Shown here one piece after another: positions 1 through 9,069 of a stretch of 64,000 nt of DNA (within the stretch, counting starts at the first letter, position 1; the number at the start of each line of letters is the position of its first letter). Source of the DNA: Thermanaerosceptrum fracticalcis (GTDB taxonomy: Bacteria > Bacillota > Peptococcia > DRI-13); NCBI RefSeq assembly GCF_000746025.2, contig NZ_CP045798.1:2427001-2491000 (forward strand), read 5' to 3'. The notes below the pieces were generated by a model that was given only the letters and a program-made list of their open reading frames with translations, was not told the DNA's origin and made no database searches. The position numbers and the translations under genes are program-made.

Positions 1-440
1 GCTCCCGTCTGAATTTTAGTATTAGAACCAATACGGGTATCATTTTCAACTGCAACCCCACGCCCGATTACAACATTATCCCCTACAACGCACCTTTCCC
101 GTACAGAGGCTAAATCAGCTATAACGGAGCCACTTCCAATGATTGTTCCGGCATAGATAATTGTATTTGAGCCAATACGACAACAAGGCCCTATTTGTAA
201 TGGGGTCAGAATTTCGCTTCGTTTTGCTGTACTGCTGGCTGCCAGTTGCGGCTTTTTCCCCAGTACTGCTCCATCAGCTATATCAACATTATCTCCTATA
301 ACTGTTCCCTCATGAATAGTTACATTATTTCCAACATAAACATTATTTCCTATCACCACATTATCTTCAATAACTACAAAGTTGCCTAAAGCAACCCTTT
401 TACCTAGCCTTGCTAAGTTCGAAACAGCCACATTATTCAT
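1..440 (-). CDS. Hexapeptide-repeat acyltransferase (partial, C-terminus off the window)
   Basis: The minus frame opens with ATG at 440 and stays open to the window edge, giving about 146 residues without a stop. It is built almost wholly of hexapeptide repeats of the [LIV]GxxxxI type (for example VVIGNNVYVGNNVTIHEG, then VIGDNVDIADGAVLG), the left-handed beta-helix of sugar N-acyltransferases. Its ATG lies 2 bases past the stop of the Gfo/Idh oxidoreductase gene, so they are one operon. In the known WbpD/WlbB pathways such an enzyme acetylates the 3-amino group of UDP-2-acetamido-3-amino-hexuronic acid. The fold is clear; the exact substrate is inferred from the neighbours. Confidence 0.85.
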   Translation of the reverse strand, partial: MNNVAVSNLARLGKRVALGNFVVIEDNVVIGNNVYVGNNVTIHEGTVIGDNVDIADGAVLGKKPQLAASSTAKRSEILTPLQIGPCCRIGSNTIIYAGTIIGSGSVIADLASVRERCVVGDNVVIGRGVAVENDTRIGSNTKIQTG

Positions 441-442
441 AT

Positions 443-1501
443 TTATTTACCACCCGGCTTGTATGATGATTCTAAAGGGAGTCTTACGGGTAGACCAGTC
501 TCAGATGACTTAAACATGGCTAAAATAATCTCCAAAGCTTTACGGCCTTCTTCGCCCGTGATTGCCGGCTGCCTGTCCTCCTTAATAGCCTTGATAAAGT
601 CCTTAATCAGTTCACGGTGGCCGAAGCCATATACGTCCGGCGGTTCATTTTCTCGCTCTTCTAGTATCGCTTTTTCTTCTTCTATATAGTTTTCAGAAAA
701 GCGCCAGGCTTCTATCCTGTTAACAGCAATCCCGCCTATGGCAGCGGTACCACGCTCACCGAAGACATGCAGTGTTTCTTCCAGATTGCAGGGGTAAATT
801 GTATTGGCTGCCTCAACGATTCCATACGCTCCATTCCTGGCTCTCAGTATTGCAACTCCAATATCTGGAGCCTCTATTTTCCTTAGCATAGTTGCAGTAA
901 ATGCTGATACTGTATCTATAGGACCCAGGATCCATTGAAGCAAGTCTATATTATGTATGGCCTGATTCATCAGACAGCCCCCGTCCAGTTCCCATGTCCC
1001 TCTCCAACTGGCTTCATTATAGTAAGCGTCATTCCTGTTCCAGCGGACCGCTGCGTTTACATGAGTCAGTCTTCCGAATTTCCCTTTTTCCAGCGCTTCT
1101 CTAACCATTCTCACTGATTTGTTAAAACGGTTCTGGTGGACTACACCTAGTTTAACTCTTCTTTTTTGGCACTGATCAATCAACCGGCCTGCATCCTCAA
1201 GATTCATTGCCATTGGCTTTTCCACCAAGACATGTTTGCAATGTTCTGCTGCCTGTATACCCATTTCAGCGTGATAGCCACTTGGCGTACAGATACAGAT
1301 TGCATCAAAATCAGCATCTTTTAGCAGTTGTATATAATCATAATAGGGCTTAGCCAAATATTTTTCTGCAAATCTATCAGCTTTTTCTTTGTTCTTATCG
1401 CATACAGCAACCAGTTGGGCATCCTCTAAGTTGATGATTGCCTCGGCATGTTTCGGGGCAATTCTTCCGCAGCCTACAATGGCGAATTTAACTGGTTTCA
1501 T
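443..1501 (-). CDS. Gfo/Idh/MocA-family oxidoreductase (WlbA/WbpB-like sugar dehydrogenase)
   Basis: A protein of about 352 residues with an N-terminal Rossmann motif (AIVGCGRIAPKHAEAI), the EKPMAMN segment typical of Gfo/Idh/MocA enzymes, and a C-terminal substrate domain. The family member WlbA/WbpB oxidises C3 of UDP-N-acetylglucosaminuronic acid with NAD. An upstream ATG at 1525 overlaps the stop of the previous gene but has no ribosome site; the ATG at 1501 has a GGGGG six bases before it, so I chose it. It sits between a UDP-sugar 6-dehydrogenase and an acyltransferase, which fits the UDP-diacetamido-uronic acid pathway. The aminotransferase expected in that pathway is not in the window. 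Confidence 0.85.
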   Translation of the reverse strand: MKPVKFAIVGCGRIAPKHAEAIINLEDAQLVAVCDKNKEKADRFAEKYLAKPYYDYIQLLKDADFDAICICTPSGYHAEMGIQAAEHCKHVLVEKPMAMNLEDAGRLIDQCQKRRVKLGVVHQNRFNKSVRMVREALEKGKFGRLTHVNAAVRWNRNDAYYNEASWRGTWELDGGCLMNQAIHNIDLLQWILGPIDTVSAFTATMLRKIEAPDIGVAILRARNGAYGIVEAANTIYPCNLEETLHVFGERGTAAIGGIAVNRIEAWRFSENYIEEEKAILEERENEPPDVYGFGHRELIKDFIKAIKEDRQPAITGEEGRKALEIILAMFKSSETGLPVRLPLESSYKPGGK

Positions 1502-1521
1502 ACTTATCCCCCACTCGGCAT

Positions 1522-2838
1522 TCATATTTTTATTATCTTATTTTTCCCCACCGTAATATTTTTTGTAGCATTTCTCGCATCCACTACAAGTCTAGCATGT
1601 TGTACAACCCATTCGTAATCGATGTTAGTATGGTCTGTGATTATAGCTACGCAATCTGAGCTCTCTACTATTTCCCGGGTCAATTCTACTCCATGCATAT
1701 CCTTTTCAAGGGGTTCGTGAGCCTTTAGGAGGGGTATATAGGGGTCATGATACAAGACATACGCCCCTAGTTGCTGTAGTCTATGAATAATTTTCAGTGC
1801 AGGAGATTCCCTCTCATCTTCAATATCTTTTTTGTAGGCCACTCCCAGTATTAATACCCTAGCCCCTTTTACGGATTTGTTGTTAGCATTAAGTACCTCT
1901 ACTATTTTATCCACAGTGTAGTATGTGGCCATGATATTTACTTCTCCCGCCAGCTCAATAAATCGCGTATTAAAATCATATTCCCTGGCTTTCCATGCGA
2001 GATAAAAGGGGTCAATTGGAATGCAATGACCACCTACCCCCGGGCCCGGGTAGAAGGTCTGAATCCCAAAGGGCTTGGTACCAGCAGCCTCAACCACTTC
2101 CCACACGTCAAGGTTCATTTTATCACACAGCATCATCAATTCATTGACTAGAGCGATATTTACTGCGCGATAGGTGTTTTCAAAAACTTTGGTTATCTCT
2201 GCGACGGCAGGCGACGAAACCTTATAAACATGCTGGATGGTCTGAGAGTAGAATGTGTATGCCGCCTCCAGACAAGCCGGAGTAACACCACCAACAACCT
2301 TAGAAATATTATTTGTAGTAAATCGTTTATTACCTGGATCCACCCTTTCTGGTGAATGAGCGAGGAAAAAATCCTGTCCAACCTTAAGACCTGACTCTTC
2401 AAGCCTGGGAAGAATGACTTCTTCAGTAGTGCCAGGATAAGTAGTGCTCTCTAAAGATACTAATTGACCGGGCCTTAAATATTTCTTGATTTCATCCGTA
2501 ACATTTTCAATATATGAAATGTCTGGAGTCTTATTCTTTGTAAGAGGGGTAGGAACGCAAATTATGATTATGTCCGCTTCTTTTAGATCAGAAAAAGAAC
2601 TTGTTGCCGATAGTCTCCCTGACTGTACAAGAAGTTGTAAATCCTCATCTTTAACATCTTTAATATAATTATGGCCTTGATTTACCATGTCCACCCGTTT
2701 TTCGTTCTGGTCAATACCAACTACTGTAAAACCCACTTTCCCTTTTTCTACTGCTAAAGGCAAACCAACATAACCTAATCCAACTACAGCAATCAAGGCA
2801 GTTTTCGAGTTTATTTTTGCTTTAAGTTTATTGATCAT
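1522..2838 (-). CDS. Nucleotide-sugar dehydrogenase (UDP-GlcNAc/UDP-ManNAc 6-dehydrogenase family)
   Basis: 438 residues, the usual length for WbpA/TviB/WecC enzymes. The NAD-binding GLGYVGLP motif is at residues 20-27, the ESTTYPGTT segment near 130, and the catalytic cysteine is C272 in GGHCIPIDP. The family oxidises C6 of a UDP-N-acetylhexosamine to the uronic acid in two NAD-dependent steps. A GTGGGG ribosome site precedes the ATG. The start overlaps the stop of the upstream ligase-like gene (ATGA) and its own stop overlaps an ATG of the next frame, so it is translated in a tight operon. GlcNAc versus ManNAc specificity cannot be read from the sequence. Confidence 0.9.
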   Translation of the reverse strand: MINKLKAKINSKTALIAVVGLGYVGLPLAVEKGKVGFTVVGIDQNEKRVDMVNQGHNYIKDVKDEDLQLLVQSGRLSATSSFSDLKEADIIIICVPTPLTKNKTPDISYIENVTDEIKKYLRPGQLVSLESTTYPGTTEEVILPRLEESGLKVGQDFFLAHSPERVDPGNKRFTTNNISKVVGGVTPACLEAAYTFYSQTIQHVYKVSSPAVAEITKVFENTYRAVNIALVNELMMLCDKMNLDVWEVVEAAGTKPFGIQTFYPGPGVGGHCIPIDPFYLAWKAREYDFNTRFIELAGEVNIMATYYTVDKIVEVLNANNKSVKGARVLILGVAYKKDIEDERESPALKIIHRLQQLGAYVLYHDPYIPLLKAHEPLEKDMHGVELTREIVESSDCVAIITDHTNIDYEWVVQHARLVVDARNATKNITVGKNKIIKI

Positions 2839-5072
2839 TTGTTTAACCCCACAGTTTTTGATGTTTCAAGCATCTGGATATACTGTTTAAACATTTCCCT
2901 GGATGTCTTTTCAATGTCACTAGCCCTGTTTAAAAATTCTTCAGCTTTCCGTGACTCTCCACTAAAACGATTAATAACAGCCATCAACATCAGTTTCTTA
3001 TGTGCCAGTTCTTCCGGAGCTACATTTATCTGTCTCATGAGATCCTCAGCCTTACTAAATTGGTGTAATAAAACATTTTTCTCAGCTAGAAGCATAATCA
3101 TTTTTGGGGTAAGTTTGAGGTCTCTATCAGTCCACAATCTTAGCCTTTGGGGATCAACCTGTTTCTTTTTTTCTTCCAGCATCTGCGGAATGTTATCCGC
3201 CTTTGCGAGGAGTTCAACTGCTTGGGTTATACTTCCCGACAACAGGTACTTCTTAGCTGAAGTAAGGTAAACTTCCATAAGTTTTTCATAGTTCTGAATA
3301 TCAAGAGGGTCATGGTTTACAACAGCCTCATTAATGGCAACAGCTTCATTAATTTCTCCCAACTCATAGAGGATTAAAGTTTTATAATCAACAAATTTTG
3401 AATTATAGGGGGTATACTTTAGAGCTTCATCTATATATTGCTTGGCTAGCACAAAGTCTTCCTTTTTGTTCTGTATCTTTCCCGAGGCATACATAACCTG
3501 GGCAAGGTTGCTTCTAAACCTTTGTTCAAACGGATAAACACCGATAGCTTTTTTAAATAAAGGAATTGCTTTATTTGCATCGTTATTTTTGGCAAGGTCA
3601 GTTGCTTTGTCGTTAATCATGTGTCCATAGATATACAAAGACGATACAATTAGTAGAAGTACTGCTGTTGAAATTACGGCAGACCTGGAAAATATGGACT
3701 TACCGTCAATGTTTATATCTTTGGAATTCTTCATCTGTAGTATGATGAGGGTCCAGAATAGAAAAAAGACTGCCCCAAAAGAAAATGTAAAGTCAATCGC
3801 CGCATGGACAGCAAGGGCAAATACTGCGTAACCCAGCATACGGCGTTTGAATGCTTCCGGATTAAAAATGTCTTTAGCCATCCTGTATACCGAAAGGAGG
3901 ACAATAAATAATAATGAGCCCATTGCTAAGACTCCGGATTCAATCCAGGTCTCCAGATAGTGATTATGAATTAATTTTGAAAAATACAGATGTCCTCTAT
4001 AGGATGGGTATATTGTACTCCAGCCTCCACCCCCTATTCCAAAAAGGCCATGGTCAGCAATTACTTTAAAGGCATCTACATAAAAGTAATACCGGGCAAG
4101 GAAGTTAGTTGAAGAGAGTCTGAAATCCAGCAATCGGGGCGCAAATATACCAATCATACTCAACAAGCCTACAAGGATTATCGTAACTGATACTATTACA
4201 TATTTTAACTTAATCTTCTGCCAGGGAACCCTTTCAAATACTATATAAACAATTGCCGACATTACTAGCAAAAAAGCTAGGGGTAGAATTTTCGTCTTAT
4301 AAGTAAGAAGCATAATAACATAAGTCAAAACCGCAATAAAATTAAGGGCGGAGAAGCGCAGCACAAATTCTTGCCTTTTCATGCCAGGTAATCCGCTAAT
4401 AAAGAGAAGAAAACAGGTTATCGCATATACTAAAATACCTCCACGTGAAATTGTTCCAAACAGAGCAGTTATCAACAAGAAGTTAACCATATTGAAGATA
4501 TTCTGGTTTTTATAAGATTGCATTAAACATAAGCCGATTATCAATGAGACATTGAGGAATACAGCCGTGGTATTAGGATACTGGAAAGTTGAAAATATTC
4601 TTGGGGCCTTAAAAGCATCTGGAAATATATTTAGGTTAGATGCTGCTAGAAGACCAACAGCAGCTACAGTTATCCCAGCAGCATAAATAAAAGTTAGTAG
4701 AATGTTTTCTGTTTTTTCATCAGCGTAATTTAGAACAAGTATTACAAAACCGAAATACGTAATCGCCCTAATAGTACTTAGCACTGCTAAGTCCATATTA
4801 ACTGCAAAAAACAACGAGATGATATAACTCATCATAAATAAAATAACAACCAGCACAGGGACATTAACTTTTAATTTTTTCCCTTTGAAGGATTGATAAG
4901 CAAGAAAAAGCAGTAAAGCTCCAATTACTAATGAAACTTTTACAAAATGACGGTCATAGAAGAGTCCAAAAAACATGGGAGCCACATATATAATTAGAGA
5001 TATAACCCACATTGGTAATGTTTCAACACCCAGACTATGTAACTGTTTGGGTTGTATTTTTGTATGTTTCAT
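2835..5072 (-). CDS. O-antigen ligase/Wzy-like membrane protein with C-terminal TPR region
   Basis: 745 residues. Roughly residues 20-450 hold a dozen or so hydrophobic segments with a long extracytoplasmic loop containing GIGGGGWSTIYPSYRG and IHNHYLETWIESG, typical of the Wzy_C/O-antigen ligase family. The last ~270 residues are soluble and helical with TPR-like repeats (ANKAIPLFKKAIGVYPFEQ and later copies). Such proteins polymerise or transfer lipid-linked glycans at the outer membrane face; in Gram-positives they serve cell-wall polysaccharide or glycoprotein assembly. It is the first gene of the sugar operon, with GAGGAG before its ATG. Polymerase versus ligase cannot be told apart. Confidence 0.8.
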   Translation of the reverse strand: MKHTKIQPKQLHSLGVETLPMWVISLIIYVAPMFFGLFYDRHFVKVSLVIGALLLFLAYQSFKGKKLKVNVPVLVVILFMMSYIISLFFAVNMDLAVLSTIRAITYFGFVILVLNYADEKTENILLTFIYAAGITVAAVGLLAASNLNIFPDAFKAPRIFSTFQYPNTTAVFLNVSLIIGLCLMQSYKNQNIFNMVNFLLITALFGTISRGGILVYAITCFLLFISGLPGMKRQEFVLRFSALNFIAVLTYVIMLLTYKTKILPLAFLLVMSAIVYIVFERVPWQKIKLKYVIVSVTIILVGLLSMIGIFAPRLLDFRLSSTNFLARYYFYVDAFKVIADHGLFGIGGGGWSTIYPSYRGHLYFSKLIHNHYLETWIESGVLAMGSLLFIVLLSVYRMAKDIFNPEAFKRRMLGYAVFALAVHAAIDFTFSFGAVFFLFWTLIILQMKNSKDINIDGKSIFSRSAVISTAVLLLIVSSLYIYGHMINDKATDLAKNNDANKAIPLFKKAIGVYPFEQRFRSNLAQVMYASGKIQNKKEDFVLAKQYIDEALKYTPYNSKFVDYKTLILYELGEINEAVAINEAVVNHDPLDIQNYEKLMEVYLTSAKKYLLSGSITQAVELLAKADNIPQMLEEKKKQVDPQRLRLWTDRDLKLTPKMIMLLAEKNVLLHQFSKAEDLMRQINVAPEELAHKKLMLMAVINRFSGESRKAEEFLNRASDIEKTSREMFKQYIQMLETSKTVGLNK

Positions 5073-5104
5073 TTTTCTCTCCTCGTTTATATGTATATAA
5101 GTTA

Positions 5105-5122
5105 TCGGTATAAGTTTACCGA
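5105..5122. promoter_or_regulatory. Inverted repeat in the promoter region of the polysaccharide operon
   Basis: TCGGTA-N6-TACCGA lies about 35-50 bases upstream of the ligase-like gene, next to weak sigma-A-like hexamers on the minus strand (TTGAAA, 17 bases, TAAACT). It could be an operator. The arms are only six bases, so this is weak evidence. The rest of 5073-5249 is AT-rich and shows no gene. Confidence 0.3.
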
Positions 5123-5249
5123 ATCAATATTACATTTTCAATATTGTTAATAAAGGAAAATAGACCATCTTGTGTAGAGTTGCTACAAATATATCGGAGA
5201 CGATAAAGCCAGAATTTTAGAAAGACTCAATGTTTTGTTTTTGTAGCAA

Positions 5250-5284
5250 AAAATAATGGAGGGTCTTTATACCTCCATTATTTT
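5250..5284 (-). terminator. Terminator after the TolC-like gene
   Basis: AATAATGGAGG pairs with CCTCCATTATT around a 9-base loop, and on the minus strand the stem runs into a T tract. It lies 10 bases past the stop of the TolC-like gene and separates it from the polysaccharide operon. Confidence 0.8.
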
Positions 5285-5294
5285 TCAATATTTT

Positions 5295-6413
5295 TCACTT
5301 CAACAAAATTCCCTGTTCTGCCAATGCTAGTTCCCTTGCAGCCAAGTAGTAATCATATACTGCCTTTTCGTAGGCAGCCTGTGCTTGATGAAGAGCGTTT
5401 AGGCTGTTTTCTTTCGCTATCTTGGAGATAACGCCTAATTCATACTGTGTTAATTGTATCTCATAATTATGTTTAGCCATGTCATATTTACCTCGGTTGT
5501 CAACAAGGGTCTTTTGTGCCAAATACAGCTTTTCATGGATATTCTTAATTGCTAGTTTTATTGAATATTCTGTGTCGTTTTTAAAAAGCTCAGTTTGTTT
5601 TACTTCCAGGGTAAGTTTTTCTACTTTATCTGAAGCATTATATCTCTTCTGCTCTATTTCTTTATTCTTATCCTCTATTATTCTATTATACTGTTGTATA
5701 GCAAGAGAAGTATCTTCAGCCTTTTGTTCACTAAATTGCTGATTATCGTACTTTACCGCCTCAAATGTTACAGGAGCTAATTCCAGTTGATCTTCGGGAT
5801 TTCTGCCAATACTCCTATTAAGTTGCCACTTTAGAGTTTTTTTACTATCATATAAATTTTGTAACTGCTTTTCTAAATCCATTGATTTTTGTATTTGTTG
5901 GTCTAGAAGAGTTTTAGTACTAAGCCCTAACGCCATTTTTAAACTTTCTATTTTTACCATCTCTTTCTGAAGTCTATAGCTCTCTTCCAGATTCTTTATG
6001 TTATTTTCAATATTCAACAATGATAAATACGTATTTTCCGTATCATATTCTACTTTTAATTTAAGGTTCTCAAGGTTTACATTTGCATCATCATAAGCGT
6101 AACCAGCGGCGTCATACCCTTTTTTTGCATTTTCCATGGCGTTTTTCAATGTATCAGAATTGATACCAAAGTTTTGATAATTAGCCCGCGCCTGTTCATA
6201 GGCAATCCAAGAATCCCGCTTGTTTACTTCCGCTAAGTCAATAACAGCTTCTTGTTTTTTAATTTCGGGACTATGTATAACGGCCAGCTTCTTAGCCTCA
6301 CTAAGCGTAAGTACATACGAACTTCCATAGGCAAACCCCGAGAATCCTGTTATAACCACACTAATAAAAACCAGTATGGATATATACTTTGAAACTTTTC
6401 CCTGCATACACAT
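5295..6413 (-). CDS. TolC-family (OEP) secreted coiled-coil protein
   Basis: About 372 residues: a signal peptide (ISILVFISVVITGFSGFAYG), then LTLSEAKKLAVIHSPEIKKQ, the usual start of an outer-membrane-efflux-protein repeat. Long charged coiled coils follow, and the C-terminal half repeats the plan (LGVISKIAKENSLNALHQAQ). Family members form TolC-like tunnels in diderms, but related secreted proteins also occur in S-layered Firmicutes. Several ATGs lie close together (6419, 6413, 6407); AAGGGGG sits nine bases before 6413, so I prefer that one. It has its own terminator and lies next to the S-layer-like gene. Its role here is unknown; a cell-wall or S-layer-associated structure is an inference. 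Confidence 0.7.
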   Translation of the reverse strand: MCMQGKVSKYISILVFISVVITGFSGFAYGSSYVLTLSEAKKLAVIHSPEIKKQEAVIDLAEVNKRDSWIAYEQARANYQNFGINSDTLKNAMENAKKGYDAAGYAYDDANVNLENLKLKVEYDTENTYLSLLNIENNIKNLEESYRLQKEMVKIESLKMALGLSTKTLLDQQIQKSMDLEKQLQNLYDSKKTLKWQLNRSIGRNPEDQLELAPVTFEAVKYDNQQFSEQKAEDTSLAIQQYNRIIEDKNKEIEQKRYNASDKVEKLTLEVKQTELFKNDTEYSIKLAIKNIHEKLYLAQKTLVDNRGKYDMAKHNYEIQLTQYELGVISKIAKENSLNALHQAQAAYEKAVYDYYLAARELALAEQGILLK

Positions 6414-6501
6414 TATCATGTTCCCCCTTATTTCCGACTCATCAGTCGGCGACTGCATTTTTTATTCTAAAGGGGATTCCTATATATGTCAATACAAAAG
6501 A

Positions 6502-6532
6502 TAAAACGGAGAGGGAAAACCTCTCCGTTTAT
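6502..6532 (-). terminator. Terminator after the S-layer-like gene
   Basis: ACGGAGAGG pairs with CCTCTCCGT around a 5-base loop, 14 bases past the stop of the large secreted protein gene, with a T-rich tail on the minus strand. Confidence 0.8.
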
Positions 6533-6541
6533 AACTACTAA

Positions 6542-8689
6542 TTATTGAGCAAAGCTTACAGCTTGAGTGGCAGCATCGTAGCTTACAGTTGCACCGAAGG
6601 CTTCACCAACTGCACGGAAGGGCAGTACAGTACGGCCATCCTTGATGAAGGCAGGAACATCTGCAGTAACTGTAGTAGTTACGCCGCCAGCAACCTTAGT
6701 AATGGCGTTGGAGCCAATTACGATGGTCAGAGTCATGTCGGAACGAGTAAGAGTTACAGTTTGAGTAGCTGCGTTCCAGCCGATTTGAGCGCCGAAAGCT
6801 TCAGCCAAAGGACGAACAGCTACGAAGGTACGACCGTCCTTAATGAAAGGAGCAACATCAGTTACTTTAGCAGCACTGTCTTGTACATAACCGGTAGCGC
6901 CGATGAACATAGTTACAGCTTTAGCGCCGATTACAACTTTGGGAGGAGCGGGCTCAACAAACTTAACTGTTGTTGTTCCAGTCCAAGCACCGAGTACTAC
7001 TTGAATAGTAACATCGCCGGCCTTGTTGCTGTCTACCTTAATGGTAGCTTGACCCTTCTGCTTCAGGTTGTCAGAGAAGTCAGTTCCGTCAGCAGCACTG
7101 GCGATAGCGCCGGAGGGCTTGCCGAGAACATAGTAGGTACCTGCTTGGGTGCCAGCTTGGGAACCAAGAGCAACTACATTGCCGTTCTTGTCAACAGTCT
7201 TAATAGTAACAAGAGCTGTCGTGCCAATTTCGGTGGCTGCAGCAGGAGCTACAAGTTGAATGCCGATAGCGGGCTTATTAATAGTAAAGCTAAAGGAAGC
7301 GGTCTTCTTATTAGAGGTATCAATAGCTGTAATAGTTACAGTGCCAGGTGCATTGTCGGAGTTAGTTGTAGCATAAACGTGGCCCTTAGTAACTCCGCTA
7401 CCCATGGTTGCAAGATCACTGTTGCTAGTGTAGAAATCAATATTATCGTAAGGAGAAGCTACTTCAAGGGATACCCCCTCAGCGTCTACCCGCTTAACAG
7501 TAGGAGCACCAGACTTGCCACTTACGGGCAGAGAGGTCTCATCATAAGAAAGAGTCAGGCCGGTGATGTCGCCCTGCTTCTTAACGGTGAAGCTAACATC
7601 TGCATACTTACCGTTAGCAAGCTTAGCACGAACCTTATAGTTACCTTCCTTGGAGAAGGAAGCAATCTTAAGGTTAGCATTGTCATCGGCGCTCTTCACA
7701 ACGGTTACTGAAATACTGGAATCAGTAGGCTCTGTAACAACGGATGCAGATACAGCGCCTGCAGCTGCCTTGTCGGTAGCAAAGGTAATTCTGTTGCCTT
7801 GAATGTCTTTAACTTCGAATTCGAAGGTCTTGTTGGTCTGAGCCAGAGCAACCTTCTGGTTGTTGTCGCTCTTGAGAGCGATATCAAATGGACCACCAGC
7901 AGCAAAGGTTACAGCTTGAGTAGCTGACTTGCCGCCACTGGAGGCTTGAACAGTGAAGGTATCAGCCTTGGTGGCATAAACCTTAACTTTAGCAAAGCCG
8001 AAAAGGTCAGTAGTAGCAGTTGTAGCGCTCAGGGTAGCACCAAGCTTGTTAACACTGAAAGTTACTTCCTGGCCAGGAATGCCAGCGTTAGCCTTGTCTT
8101 GTACCTGGAACTTAAGTTCATAGTAGTCAAGACCATTGGCCGTTGTGGTAGCACTGGTAGTAGCGGAGTTGAAAACAACTTCATCTACACCGGAATTCAC
8201 GAAAGTAATGTCCTTGGTAGCAATCAGCTTCACAGTGTCAGCAGTAGCAATGGAGTTGCCGGTCAGGTACTGATATAAGCTGGTTGCACCACTTACAGTA
8301 GAGGTGGGCAGACCGACTGCAATTTTAGCAGCCCCGGCAATCGCAGACTTCACTTTAAACTCAATTTTGCCATCGGTTGCAACAGGAGTTTCAAAAACGT
8401 TATCAGCAACCAGAGTTAAAGCAGTGGTTCCATCGCTTTGATAGAACTTGTCAGTAGTTGCACGGCTGGACGCAACATACACTTTGGAGTTAGTCGCAAT
8501 GCCGTTAGCATCGTCAAACAAATAGACAGTAAACTTAACAAAACTGGAATTATCTGCATCTACACTTGTCTTATCAGTTTCAACTTTGGAAGCGAATCTG
8601 TTTGCATCACCAGCAAATGCAGCCATGGGGAGCAATGTCATCATGAACGCAACGAGCGTCAGGATGGCAAATAACTTTCTAGATTTCAA
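6542..8689 (-). CDS. Major secreted/S-layer-like protein with Ig-like repeats and CuAO-like C-terminal domain
   Basis: 715 residues. Signal peptide at 1-26 ending in MAAFA. Residues ~30-570 are Ser/Thr/Ala/Gly-rich beta repeats resembling bacterial Ig-like domains (VTFSVNKLGATLSATT). Residues ~583-715 are a copper-amine-oxidase-N-like domain in two halves, each with DVxPFIKDGRT...RxxxEAFGA, a module frequent in envelope proteins of these bacteria. The start codon is TTG at 8689, eight bases after AAGGAGG. The near-consensus promoter, ~370-base leader, own terminator and low-complexity composition all suggest a very abundant surface protein. S-layer identity is inferred; no SLH domain is present, so the CuAO-like domain may be the wall anchor. 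Confidence 0.75.
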   Translation of the reverse strand: MKSRKLFAILTLVAFMMTLLPMAAFAGDANRFASKVETDKTSVDADNSSFVKFTVYLFDDANGIATNSKVYVASSRATTDKFYQSDGTTALTLVADNVFETPVATDGKIEFKVKSAIAGAAKIAVGLPTSTVSGATSLYQYLTGNSIATADTVKLIATKDITFVNSGVDEVVFNSATTSATTTANGLDYYELKFQVQDKANAGIPGQEVTFSVNKLGATLSATTATTDLFGFAKVKVYATKADTFTVQASSGGKSATQAVTFAAGGPFDIALKSDNNQKVALAQTNKTFEFEVKDIQGNRITFATDKAAAGAVSASVVTEPTDSSISVTVVKSADDNANLKIASFSKEGNYKVRAKLANGKYADVSFTVKKQGDITGLTLSYDETSLPVSGKSGAPTVKRVDAEGVSLEVASPYDNIDFYTSNSDLATMGSGVTKGHVYATTNSDNAPGTVTITAIDTSNKKTASFSFTINKPAIGIQLVAPAAATEIGTTALVTIKTVDKNGNVVALGSQAGTQAGTYYVLGKPSGAIASAADGTDFSDNLKQKGQATIKVDSNKAGDVTIQVVLGAWTGTTTVKFVEPAPPKVVIGAKAVTMFIGATGYVQDSAAKVTDVAPFIKDGRTFVAVRPLAEAFGAQIGWNAATQTVTLTRSDMTLTIVIGSNAITKVAGGVTTTVTADVPAFIKDGRTVLPFRAVGEAFGATVSYDAATQAVSFAQ

Positions 8690-9063
8690 ACTATATCCCT
8701 CCTTAAAGTTTTCAAGGTTCTGAACCCTAAGTCTTTGACTTCAGGTCCTTCCCCGGCATACTTTGTATGCCCTGGGGGTGGTTCCTTCGAGAGCAAAAGG
8801 TTTTGCTGTTGTGACCAGGCATGCTCACTGGGAACCGGTACGTACTTACCTACTTATGTAGTCTTCTTCAGCGCTTAGGTGGCCGTATCCCCCCTTTCAC
8901 AGAGTTCTTAAGCAATTAACCTAAACCCTAAAGGTTTAATTACCTTTAGAAAATTTGAGCAGAAATAATAGTTCGACCTGCTTGTACGCTTTTCCTGCTA
9001 CTCAGGCCATCTTTTTTGTGAAAGTTTTTCCCATCCTACCAGCATATGTATGGCAAGTACTAC
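8690..9063 (-). ncRNA. Long structured 5' leader of the S-layer-like gene (candidate RNA element)
   Basis: About 370 untranslated bases lie between the promoter and the TTG start. On the minus strand several stems can be read. GGTTCC (8831-8836) pairs with GGAACC (8780-8785) and encloses two hairpins: GTGA/TCAC (8811-8828) and AGCAAAA/TTTTGCT (8792-8807). Closer to the gene follow GGCATAC-AAA-GTATGCC flanked by CCCC/GGGG (8751-8778), and CCT(G)AAGTC-AAA-GACTTAGG (8726-8745). The multibranched layout differs from the surrounding heptad repeats. I could not match it to the c-di-GMP-I, c-di-AMP, cobalamin, TPP or T-box consensus. It may stabilise the mRNA, or be a regulatory element. Confidence 0.55.
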
Positions 9064-9069
9064 AAAGCC

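Noticed and set aside
6545-7711. 388-residue plus-strand frame opposite the S-layer-like gene
   Set aside because: Antisense shadow produced by the biased codon use of the Ala/Thr/Ser-rich gene; no ribosome site and no domain.
8690-9063. Known riboswitch (c-di-GMP-I, c-di-AMP, cobalamin, T-box) in the S-layer leader
   Set aside because: None of the conserved core sequences of these classes could be found on the minus strand; kept as an unassigned structured leader.
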